Below, one piece after another: positions 22,901 through 31,409 of a stretch of 64,000 nucleotides of DNA. A program made the translations under genes and the position numbers. The stretch lies in assembly GCA_030998225.1 (NCBI GenBank), contig JAPYXD010000581.1, positions 7,451,501 to 7,515,500 of the forward strand, in the 5' to 3' direction. Positions within the stretch are counted from its first letter, which is position 1, and every line of letters starts with the position of its first letter. This DNA is from Diplolepis rosae. Its lineage: Eukaryota; Arthropoda; Insecta; Hymenoptera; Diplolepididae. The notes under the pieces are model-generated. The model saw only the letters and a list, made by a program, of their open reading frames with translations, was not told the DNA's origin and made no database searches.

Positions 22901-25695
22901 GTAGCGCAATGTTGTGTATTGCGCTACAGAGGAATGAAATGTAAAAATTGAACTGCGCATGTGCCTATAGCCATACACCGGAGCACAATCTTCTTCTTAT
23001 TCTTTTTCTTCTTCGTACAGCGTTAGCACCCTACTGACAAAGCCTTGTACATTTGAACTGCGCATGCTCTATTACAACACGCTACTACTACATAAGATCG
23101 ATAAAATCAAAATAGCCGGAACTAGTCGACAAATATCAAGTGCAATGGACGAGAATCACGATGAATACTATATTACCAGGGGTGTTAGTTGAAGTTTGCC
23201 GGTTTTTTCAGTAAAGAAAACACTTAATTCTCAAGGGAATCTCAAAAATTTTTTATTCAAAGTATTGACCATTGGCTTCTACACATTTTGCCCATCTTTC
23301 AGGCAAATCATGGATACCATTGCAAAAAAACTTTTTCTCTTTCAAGGCAAACCATTCGACGAGCCATTTATCGACTTCTTCAAAATTGGCGAACCGCTAC
23401 TCTGCGAGTGAGCGTCCCATCGATGCGAAAAGGTGATAGTCGGACGGGGCGTGGTCTGGAGAGTACGGCGGGTGCGATAATATTTCCCAATTCAATGCTT
23501 TTAATATGTTCTTCACCACTTGAGCGGTATGAGACGGTGCGTTGTCATGTTGTAGGATAACTTTGCCATGTCTTCGGGCCCATTCTGGCCGTTTTTCGAT
23601 CAACGCATGATTCAAATTGATAATTTGTTGTCGGTAGCGATCCGTATTCACCGTCTCGCCAGGTTTTAATAACTCGAAGTACACCACTGCACACTGGTCC
23701 CACCAAACACAGAGCATTGTCTTACGGCCAAAGCGATTTGGCCTTGGAGTCGATGGGCCGACATCACCAGATGTAAGCCATGATTTTTTCTGCTTCGCGT
23801 TCTCAAAATAAATCCATTTTTCGTCCCCCATGACAATTCGATGCAGAAAAGATTTCCTTTCGAACCGTTGAAGCAGCATTTCACAAATGGTTTTTCGATT
23901 TTCCATTTGTCTATCTTTCAGTTGGTATGGTACCCATTTTCCATACTTTTGGATTTTTCCCATGACTTTTAAACGTTGGCAAATTGCTCCTCGGGTCACA
24001 TTTAGTGTTTGTGCCAATTGTTGTTGCGATTGGGTTGGGTCTTCATCCAATAACTCCTGCAATTCATCGTCATCGAACTTTTTCGCTGCACCAGGATGTT
24101 CATTGTCTGTTAAATCGAAATCTCCACTTTTAAATTAAGGAAACCATGTCTCACATGTTCTAATCACTGGAGCATGTTCACCATAAGTTTCTACCAGCAA
24201 TCGATGAGCTTCAACTGCTTTTTGCTTTTGATGAAATAAGAAAAGCAACGAATGCCGCAAATGCGATTTACTTGGAACGAAACTCGACATATTCACTGAG
24301 GTAAACAACTATGATGCTATTATTTTGGCTGAATATAATTGTATATTTTTGAAGGTTATTGTCCATAGAAGAATATGACATAGATGCCAAATCATAGAAA
24401 TGTATGCATATCTCTAGCGACATCTATGAGTAAAACCGGCAAATTTCAAATAACACCCCTGGTAGATTCGAGTGTACGCATAAAAACTCGTATACGCACC
24501 GAAGTCACATAAAATAGAATACGTGCCAATGCACAAAATTCGGGAAATTACGAGACTCGCGCAGGACTGATCGCGCCTCGGCTTCGATCTCCGGCGAGCA
24601 TTGTCGCTCGTCGCACAATAACCCTTATCGTGCGACTAGGCACGTAATATAATATTACGAACATAAGTTCAATAAATGGTCCTTTATGTGGCAATGTATG
24701 CAGAATATCTATACTTCGATAATAAATACAATATAGATGCAATTTCTTTTTATCTCGATCATGTTTGACACAGGGTTTTCAAAAATTATAAACGGATTTA
24801 CGTTTGAGGGAACAATAAAAATCAGGAGGTATTATATTTAGCCGGAGATTGGTATCTCGAAATCTGATATTCAGAATCCAGGTAAATATAATACCCGTTT
24901 TTTCTGCGGACGAACAATTTCACGCTTATAGAATGTTTTTACAGCAGTCGATTGCATGAGATTGTGCAAAAAGTACACCAAGAAAAATGGTAGATCAATC
25001 TGAATATCTAGAATGTCAGGCTGACTATATTTTAGGGTCAACTATAGGCCATTCCTCTAGATGATAAACCTAACTATTTATAAAAGGTGATAAAAAATGT
25101 TCGACTTGATTATTGCAGGGGATTGATTTGATTATCCCGGATTGTCGACATGAAAAAGCAAAACATGATGTTCAATTTCACAATCCTAGAGAAGTAAGTT
25201 TATCATCTTAATAGTTAGTCTGACCTTCTGTAGATACTCAAGCTGAAAATAAAATGAAAGTCTTTCTGGCCACGTCGAAAAAGTTATTAAAGGACCGTCT
25301 GAGTATCTAAAAGGTGTGAATGACTTCCTAACTTTGAACATCCAGTTTTCTTCTTGCAGTAACAGAAATGTATATTTGCCCAATTAAGAAAACCTGTGTC
25401 TCAAGCATACACTTATAACTCAGTTATATTTAGAAATATCCCCTTACTACGACAAATAAGATAGCCTCAACCTAACGAAAGCGCAGTAAAATTTTATCGG
25501 AGCCATTTGTTGAACATCGCCTTATTAAAAACATATGTATAATCTTCATTTTGTGTATTTTACAGCATAAGAATTATGGTGAAGGACACCCTGGTGTAAG
25601 TTTTAATTTGAAAAATAAAATACTTAAGTCATTTTCTGATCAATTATTATATAAAATTATTAATTTAATCTTCATTTAACATATTTTAGAAATAA
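10951..25695 (+). CDS. Micro-exon gene A: secreted peptide precursor
   Basis: Spliced gene, phase 0 throughout. Exon 1 (10951-11025) encodes MKLLNILSF... and a hydrophobic core ending GVLA/RKE, a plausible signal peptide. Further exons: 15623-15655 (VSNPPIFIQDI), 21775-21810 (KGVPVDTPIPYE), 21917-21949 (VWSSPNFIVKG), 25119-25193 (25 codons, GIDLIIPDC...HNPRE), 25566-25595 (HKNYGEGHPG), and 25690-25695 (Lys then stop). Donors are GTAAGT/GTGAGT and acceptors are T-rich AG. The total is about 95 residues from 15 kb. The 11-residue exons V..(N/S)P.FI resemble each other, suggesting exon duplication. The 3' end is ambiguous: acceptors at 25934 (then TTATAG) or 25940 (then YQPDLENYLPNV and stop) are alternatives. 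The poly(A) signal is AATAAA at 26112. An extra early exon (for example 11389-11415) cannot be excluded. The family is not recognised. Export from the cell is inferred; function is unknown. Confidence 0.65.
11772..12839 (-). mobile_element. mariner, mauritiana-like, internally deleted copy
   Basis: The ends CCAGGGGTGTTAGTTGAA are inverted and flanked by TA (11770-11771, 12840-12841). The length is 1068 bp. Compared with the 1287-bp copy at 23176-24462 it lacks about 220 bp covering the N-terminal part of the transposase. The remaining frame (minus strand, 12685 to 11849) has one further nonsense change, LN-W to stop (TGG to TGA) near 12083. After that it would read through the third catalytic Asp motif. 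It sits in the first intron of gene A. Confidence 0.9.
12842..13027. mobile_element. Short hairpin MITE (family 1, copy 1)
   Basis: Inverted arms around TGCTATTGAATCAAAAGCAT, with ends like (TA)C..TGAGAAAAAAATGC. The TA at 12840-12841 is shared with the mariner next to it, so one element inserted at the edge of the other. A second copy is at 50602-50773. Confidence 0.8.
13331..13829 (-). pseudogene. Tc1/mariner transposase fragment with inverted ends
   Basis: On the minus strand, fragments read RIWGSENPNAIIEK and HPQRVTVWC, then an in-frame stop and FGGIIG. After a break come SPRS.DLTPLEYFL-like residues and IEKVLKNWVD. These match the catalytic half of DD41D-type transposases, like the one at 17218-18464. 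Arms of about 66 bp (13331-13396 and 13764-13829) are inverted copies of the C-terminal segment, so the remnant is itself a fold-back. It is clearly non-functional. Confidence 0.7.
14057..14710. mobile_element. TTAA-flanked inverted-repeat element, non-autonomous
   Basis: Ends read TTAAGGGGGTCCACCTGTGT at 14057 and the complement at 14710, giving 16-20 bp inverted repeats directly next to TTAA. TTAA targets are the hallmark of piggyBac-type insertion, but the terminal GGGGGTCC differs from the classical piggyBac CCC start. No transposase is present; the internal DNA is AT-rich. Confidence 0.7.
14959..15283. repeat. Degenerate GTTGGCCCAAC minisatellite element
   Basis: Many imperfect 15-20 bp units of the type AGTTGGNCCAACTTTG occur, bracketed by inverted ends AGGTGCGAATT and AATTTCGCACCT. 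The open frame on the minus strand here is a by-product of the repeat. It is in an intron of gene A. A related stretch lies at 16450-16830. Confidence 0.7.
15284..15622. other. Intronic AT-rich DNA before gene A exon 2
   Basis: No ORF or repeat stands out. The stretch ends in the acceptor TTTTGCAG at 15622. Confidence 0.5.
15656..16449. other. Intronic AT-rich DNA of gene A
   Basis: It starts with the donor GTAAGTTTTA after the exon 15623-15655. Nothing else is recognisable. Confidence 0.5.
16450..16830. repeat. Second degenerate GTTGGCC minisatellite-type element
   Basis: It begins AGTGCGAATTTAGGTCGGC, like the start of the element at 14959, and shows the same drifting units (GTCGGCAGTCAAAG, GGCAAACTATGGCAGCCG). 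The right edge is unclear. Confidence 0.6.
17026..19269 (-). pseudogene. gypsy-like pol remnant (protease and reverse transcriptase)
   Basis: Read on the minus strand. A protease-like segment has ALADSGNQVSCVPENYY, with DSG at 19149-19141, followed by VLGIDVLKLLGG. Frameshifted sequence then leads to reverse transcriptase: MSFWQIPLHLDSKKYTAFL near 18490, then after a transposon KGKCYEHNVTPFGLK and the polymerase box YVDDILVAS near 17090. The RT is split by the Tc1/mariner at 17218-18464. Removing that element at its TA rejoins a continuous FLYKGKCYE frame. Several frameshifts and stops lie between 18480 and 18900. No integrase or LTR is seen. It sits in an intron of gene A. Confidence 0.82.
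17218..18464 (-). mobile_element. DD41D Tc1/mariner element
   Basis: Inverted ends AAGGGTTTTCCAATAGGGAC of about 30 bp, with TA on each side (17216-17217, 18465-18466); 1247 bp. The transposase is split in two minus-strand frames, 18361-17981 (helix-turn-helix half, GRNNRPTRQAVRAIVDKF) and 17959-17327 (catalytic half), with one break near 17970. Catalytic features: first Asp in FSDEAHFW, second in QQDGATSHTA, third in CDLTPLDFFLWG. Counting between the second and third gives 41 residues, hence DD41D. It is nearly intact. Confidence 0.9.
19736..20705 (-). pseudogene. Relic of a TE-like protein of unknown family
   Basis: Two minus-strand pieces, 20705-20478 (CSYCFSLVGKEFSHKC) and 20164-19736 (IPSPELHLMIGVVN, then SYITIDIPITPKVPRK), flank a broken stretch. 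That stretch reads YPCTWCYANKNNLNTCDAYR around 20340-20270, so CxxC-type metal sites are visible. The PELHLMIGVVN pattern reminds me of uncharacterised multi-copy proteins in aphids and other arthropods, thought to belong to transposons. That is memory, not a search. At least two frameshifts make it non-functional. It is in an intron of gene A. Confidence 0.5.
20706..21774. other. Intronic DNA of gene A with poly(G) tract
   Basis: A run of 17 G lies at 21173-21189. A GC-rich patch follows at about 21260-21420, with a small hairpin GCAGGCTCGCG/CTGCGAGCCTG. No gene is seen. It ends at the acceptor TTTTACAG (21774). Confidence 0.5.
23176..24462 (-). mobile_element. mariner, mauritiana-like, full length
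   Basis: 1287 bp, ends CCAGGGGTGTTAGTTGAA inverted, TA on both sides (23174-23175, 24463-24464). It is inserted in the right arm of the fold-back MITE and, with it, in an intron of gene A. The copy at 11772-12839 is a close relative with an internal deletion. Confidence 0.92.
23253..24290 (-). pseudogene. mariner transposase, near complete, two nonsense codons
   Basis: From ATG 24290 to TAA 23255-23253 the frame spans 345 codons, the classical mariner length. Helix-turn-helix region: LAQTLNVTRGAICQRL. WVPYQL linker present. Catalytic Asps: MGDEKWIYF, QHDNAPSHTA and SPDHAPSDYHLF (DD34D). Two in-frame stops are seen: one just before FKSGDFDL (about 24133) and one Gln-to-stop after GRSLAE (about 23398). 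The rest is in frame, so the copy decayed recently. The motifs (SGDFDL.DNEHPG, YRQQIINLNHAL) fit the mauritiana subfamily. Confidence 0.88.
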
Positions 25696-26140
25696 AGCAA
25701 GCCGATAAATAACAAAATAAACCAAATGTAAGTCTTCCTCTTATTCAACTAATTCCCAGTGTCTATTTTATTAATTTCATTTTCAAACTTTTGATAAAAT
25801 AAGAGTTTGGTCTATTTATCACTTTGAGGTATATCCATTTATTATTATTTGTATGTGCCTAATGTACATATAATAATTTTGTATTATTTTCCAGATAACG
25901 TTATCATTATTTTAATCTTTCAATTTCTTTTCAGTTATAGTATCAACCGGATCTGGAAAATTATTTGCCCAATGTATGATATTCTTACCTTATTGCCCTT
26001 TATAATCTACTTCTAAATCATAAAAATTTGTCCTCAGCGATAATCTTTTATTATTCCAATTGTTGTAAAACTTTTTTTACAATCTTCAATGTTCTTTTTG
26101 GATAAGTAATGAAATAAAATGTGATATCAAAATCAACTAA

Positions 26141-27990
26141 TGTGTTCCAGAATCTTTATTTCCTAATTTTATTATACTCTCCTAAATGCTTTTTGAAACT
26201 AAACATAATTAAATTGATATTTATGCATAATTATTTTAAGTCTACAGTACCCGTGAGGAAGTTGCCCCAGTTAGCCCCATTACAAAAAGGATTCTGTCCG
26301 GATCCCTGCCGGGCAAACTCGGGCTGTATTGCATGGTCGGGAACTGGGTGGGAATCGTCCGGGTTGACTCGTGACCGAACCGGGTCAAGTCGGGAACCGG
26401 CAGAATCAACTCAGGATGTAGTTCATTTTGGAAACTGACCGGGAACTAGTCGAGTACTGATCAAGTACCCTGGAGAAAGTCTTGGATTGGGAATTTATTC
26501 CAAACCAATGCGACCCATTCAGAAATCTGTTTCTGAACCAATCCGAGTTATTCCGAATAAATCCGAAGCAAGTTTCAATCCGTATCAATCAGAGGCAATG
26601 GAATCGAGAAAGAAATTTTTAAATGCATTTTAATTTCTAGGCATTAAAAGGCATTCAAAAGTTTCATTCTCGATTTCATTTTTTTCCAGATTTTAACATT
26701 TCAATGTCATTCAATGACGACCTTTTTAATGGGTTTCGGGTTGCGGGGTACGGGGGTTTCGTTTGCATTGATATTAGTTCTTGCTATCATAACTTGGCGG
26801 CGCTGATGCTCATTTTCACTTTTCTAAGTACCCTCCTAAAATACATGGTAATAGACGTACTGTGGAAACCGATTGTGCCGCATCTTCAACGCCGCTGTCC
26901 TCTGGTGCCATCGTCCTCGTGGTGGGCATGAAACACGGGACAGGAAGGGTAAGTGCGGGTAGTGACGGGAAAAATTTTACCCGTCACAAATTTTCCACGT
27001 CACATACCATATGAACTTATCACACATATGACAATCACTACATGTACCCTGTACTAGCATGTACCTCGTCATAGGATGTAGCTCGTCATAGTTGACCTTT
27101 CAAAATCCTAAAAAGCGAAAGGGCCAACAAAAGTTCAGTTCAATTGAATTCAGTGAAATCGATGCCACGATGTAACTTATACGATCAGACAGTCCAGTCT
27201 CACCATCTTTTATAACGCGAGTTCAGTCAAGTCTAGTCCAGTTTTAAGTCAGTAAAATCAATGCCACAACGTAATGTCTATGAGAGGTCAGTCCAGTTCT
27301 AACAGATTTTTACCTTCAAGCTCAGCGACAGTAAAAGTAAAGGGGAGTTGACTTGCAAAATCCTCTAATACAGCCTATCTAAGACTCATCTCAAACCACC
27401 CATAAAAGGAAGAATCAACTCATCAAATTCGACCCAACTGGATTCAATTACAACTAAATTTATTTTCAACTAAGGGCAAATACAAACAACTTTGAATTTT
27501 CTATCTTTTAACCATATTTCCATGGTGCTTACTTACAATGTATTTTGTGTCAACAAACATATTTCATATAATCCATTCCTTCCTGTTCGCTGACTTATTC
27601 CTCATCCCTTAGAGAATATCTTTTCGATCCTGAAATAAACGGAGGAAATCTTTTAATAAGAGAAATGTTGCGTTTTTGACGTAACATCTTAATGGAAATT
27701 AAAAAACTAAAAACTAAGAAATTTGGGAAAATTATGAATAAAACAAATATATAAAGAGTAAAAAAAAACCTTTAAGACATTTCAACTATTTAGAAATAAT
27801 TTATTCTCTAAAACATGTATTGAAAACAAGATATATTAAAACATAAAATTTTTATCATATAGATCAATTTTTTTCTAAAGAAATGTATGTTATAGGGTAA
27901 TTTCTATTTTTTACTTTGAAATTTCGGTTTGATTTTGGTAATCATTTCGAAAGCATGATAAAAAATCCAGGTAGAGTTTGTATATCTTAT
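26141..27990. other. Intergenic DNA between genes A and B, with repeats
   Basis: 26270-26600 is GC-richer and made of drifting CGGGAAC/GACTCG-type units. 27151-27340 has a two-copy tandem repeat with a 99-bp step (CAGTGAAATCGATGCCACGA and CAGTAAAATCAATGCCACAA). The open frames at 26121-26438 and 26704-26931 show no recognisable domain. I see no gene. Confidence 0.5.
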
Positions 27991-28411
27991 TATTTTATGT
28001 GCCTCCGGCGCGGAAACTCGTTTTTCCGTTACAGCTGAGAGTAACGGAATGTTGTGTATTCCGTTACAGAGGAATGTAATGTAAAAATTGAACTTCTTCT
28101 TCTTCTTCGTACAGCGTTAGCACCCTACTGACAAAGCCTTGTACATTTGAACTGCGCATGCTCTATTACAACAAGCTACTACTACACAAGATCAATAAAA
28201 TCAAAATGGCCGGGACTAGTCGTGACATATCAAGTGTGATGACTAGCGCCGCAAACAACTACAATACTAGATTAGATTCGAGTGTACGCATAAAAACTCG
28301 TATCCGCACCGAAGTCACATAAAATAGAATACATGCCAATGCACACAATTCGGGAAATTACGAGACGCAATAACGCAATAACCCTCATTGTGCGCCTAGG
28401 CACGTAATATA
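27991..28411. mobile_element. MITE with GTGCCTNNGGCGC ends, single copy
   Basis: Ends TTTTATGTGCCTCCGGCGC and CGCCTAGGCACGTAATATA form an imperfect inverted repeat of about 20 bp. At about 420 bp this is the simplest complete form of the family seen also at 8205-10106 and 22408-24651. It is non-coding. Confidence 0.8.
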
Positions 28412-29762
28412 CTATAGAGCAGCATGTATAAATAGGTAGATTGTCTTCAACAACTGCTCGACCAAAAAATAAAATGAGGTCAAAGTTTCAGAATTCCCAT
28501 AAAAATGGCCTAAAATTACGAAAGGAAATTTAGACGAGCGATTCACTATATGATATCAAGAATGGCCCAATTTGTGTCAGTACAGATTGTCAACGGCGTG
28601 GAACAAGTTGAATTCATAAAATTTTGAATTTACTTAGTCTTTTTACGCCAAGATCTAAAGAGGCACCATTTGAACTAAAAAATTTATCAACTTTGCAAGT
28701 AAAATAAAATAGAAGACTTAAAATCCGTGTTAAATAAATTTCAGCATTTATTTTGCGTATAAACTATATTTTGTGAAAAATCGGTTTTTGTACTAAAAGT
28801 TAGAACTCATTTATATTAATATGAATGAGGCGAAATCGTTGTAAATTCTAATGAAAGGTAAGTTTTTTTATAATAGTAGCATTTACATATTAATTAGATG
28901 TGAGTGTGTTCACAAACTGTCACACGTATGTTCACCTATTTTTGGTTCTCATTAAAAATTCGTATTTTATGTTAATTGTTTTAATTGTGACGTCCTAAGT
29001 TTTGAATTATAATATATATTTCCTACCTAAAGTCTAGAGCCAATTACCCTAATTATGTTCCTCTGTTTATTGTTAAAATTAACAATCAACCGGGTAGAGG
29101 ACAAGCCAAATGAATCAGATTACAATTGATGTTAATAATAATTTATTATAGAAAGGTACAAATTTTATTTTGACCCAAGCGACTTTTAATTGTTGGTTGC
29201 AGGCTGTTTTCCCTTGGTTGGTCGAGTCTGATTGGTCCAACCTTAAAAAAAACACACCGTGAGTCTAAAGGGCTCACAAAGAAAAGAAAAAGAGAACCTT
29301 AATAAAAACAATGTTATTTGACTTACCGGTTATTCTTGATAAGGAGGGCTCTCGAAATTGATGACCCTTCAGGTTCTGTTGATCTTCTGGTAATCGGGTA
29401 CCTCCCCTAATTACCCTTGTTGACCAACAGTGGTAGGTTAATCCTTTGTTTAATGGGTATCCTTGTTTTGATACCTCGATGACAATGGCACTAAATCCAA
29501 TGTTATAGAAATTTCACTCCGTTGTTAATAGATTAGTTTTTCCGAGCACGTGAAAATTATGGCCACAGAGATTTATTACGGTACGGCGACGGAAAACCGG
29601 TTCTTATGGTGTTGCTCGATCTTATGCTCCCTTAGACTGGTGTTTAGGCCTTGCAGCCTGGCTTATATTGTTGTCTGTAGTTTTAACTCGTAGGTAGAAA
29701 GTATGGGAATTTGAGTTCCATGGTTTCAATAGCTTTTTCGAAGTCCATTAGAATCTTAGTTG
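28412..29762. other. Mostly AT-rich; possible LTR or leader remnant after 29100
   Basis: 28412-29100 shows nothing. 29100-29760 is less AT-rich, with a purine-rich AAAGAAAAGAAAAAGAG stretch and GGTACCTCCCC-type text. It resembles retrotransposon leader or LTR DNA in style. No coding frame, primer site or paired LTR could be shown. Confidence 0.3.
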
Positions 29763-29924
29763 CAGTGTTCGCAGAACGTGGACGTAAACGGCCCCCACCA
29801 TGGACCCTACCAGCTCATGGCTTCTTCCTCGCTCCACTGCCATAGGTTGGATGAATGAGAAAGACAAAATGAGCTCGAAGCATCTATGGCGGGGGCCGTT
29901 TACGTCCACGTTCTGCGAACACTG
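29763..29924. mobile_element. Small hAT-like MITE
   Basis: Inverted ends of more than 35 bp starting CAGTGTTCGCAGAACGTGG. The flanking octamers CTTAGTTG and CTTAGGGT agree in the first five bases, compatible with a worn 8-bp hAT target duplication. Length is 162 bp and it is non-coding. Confidence 0.7.
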
Positions 29925-31310
29925 CTTAGGGTCAGTGTGTTGAGTTGAGACTATGGGCCAGTTTGCTGGTGTGCTGCGTTGGTGAGCTTAGGGACTCACA
30001 CCGATTTTCCAAGTCCGTGTGGGTCATGCTTTTGTGGTGTGGGTGTACTCACATCTTTTCAAGGGCTGTGTAAATCCTTGCCACCAGGTTTTTAGGTAGA
30101 CTTAGTCAAAAGGGTCCATGACATTGTTTGTATACACAGGTAAGTAATAGAGTAATTAGAATGCAATTGTTGTACATAAATGGTGCTTATGATTTGTTTA
30201 TAATTCTATTAATCTATATATTCAAACATTGTTTTTGTTTATAAAATAACATAATAATAATAATAATAGTGATTTGAATATTTATTAAAAAGAACGTATT
30301 TTATAATTAATTGCTGATTGTTGATTAACATCAAATAAGAATATTAACAATAATGATAATTATTATAAACATTATTATAAAATTTGAAGTAACATTATTG
30401 TTATATAATATTTGTTGCAACTTTTAATAACAATATGAAATAATTATAATAAAAGTTATTGATAATTATTGCAAATACAAAAAATGAAGTAACATTGTTA
30501 TTATTTAATATTTTTTGCATTTTGACAATTATTCTTAATAAAAATATAAAACATTAATAATAACAGTGATTAATAATAATTTTAAATAAAAAGGTTGAAG
30601 TAATATTGTAGTTATATAACATTTGTTGCATTTCGTTAATTGTTATTATTAACAATAGTATTAATAATAGTTAATAATAATAAAAGGTAATATTTGTTGT
30701 AATTAATATTTCATCAATAAAATCAATTGTTTATTGATATTTAGTTAATAGTAATAGTGAAATTATTTATGAAAATAATTAGATGTATCTAGCAACAATA
30801 TTGATAACAACAATAAAACGTGTTATATGATATAATAGCAAAATAGTATTATATAATTATAATATATAATATAACTGTCATGGATACGTGACATAATTCT
30901 TAATATTAATGGCCATATTAATTATATGATAATGAAAATTATCTTGCAAGTTATAAAAATTCAGTTTTATAATATTGTAAATATAATTAAAATCGTAAAC
31001 TTTTTTAATCCTGAATGAAATATGAACATAAACATAATAAATATCAAAAATATAATATGTGAACAACCTCTTTTTGAAAAAATAACGTCACGTTCCAGAT
31101 TACATCCAGAAAACGGTTTCTTTGATTCAAAATTAATAAAGTTTCATTGATCTTCGTTCAAAAGTGTGAAAAATATGTTCTGTAATGTATGAGAAATTGT
31201 ACACAATTTTATTTGACCTAACTTGTAATCATCACATACGCATATATATTCTTTAACATTCGAAAAACTTCTTTCCCAGTGTGTACCTAACATTAGGTAT
31301 TACTTGATAT
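29925..31310. other. AT-rich DNA with AAT microsatellite-like stretches
   Basis: From about 30230 to 30870 the sequence is dominated by drifting ATT/AAT trinucleotides (for example 30250-30268). No gene or clear element is visible; 31080-31310 is the distal upstream region of gene B. Confidence 0.6.
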
Positions 31311-31409
31311 GCCATTAAGTATAAAATTCTCAGGTTGTAGAGCATTCCAGGGAGTATATAAATCCCGAATATCTCTCCGAAGACATCAGTCATAAGTGAA
31401 AGCTTCGCA
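31311..31409 (+). promoter_or_regulatory. Core promoter of micro-exon gene B
   Basis: Upstream box GCCATTAAGTATAAAATTC (31311), then TATATAAA at 31355 and an initiator-like TCAGT with its A at 31388, again 33 bp from the TATA start. The ATG at 31410 leaves a leader of about 22 nt. The motif CTCTCCGAAGACATCAGT is shared almost letter for letter with gene A (10914-10931). Confidence 0.75.

Larger units (their letters stand above)
22408..24651. mobile_element. Dimeric fold-back MITE with a mariner inside one arm
   Basis: Left end TATTACGTGCCTAGGCGCAC and right end GCGACTAGGCACGTAATATA. The arms meet at a palindrome GCACATAAAATGGTTTTATGTGC-like centre near 22855. Each arm matches the single element at 27991-28411. 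A mariner occupies 23176-24462 in the right arm. Without it the element would be about 960 bp. A purine-rich repeat of GCCGAGACGAAGCC type lies near 22480-22540. Confidence 0.8.
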
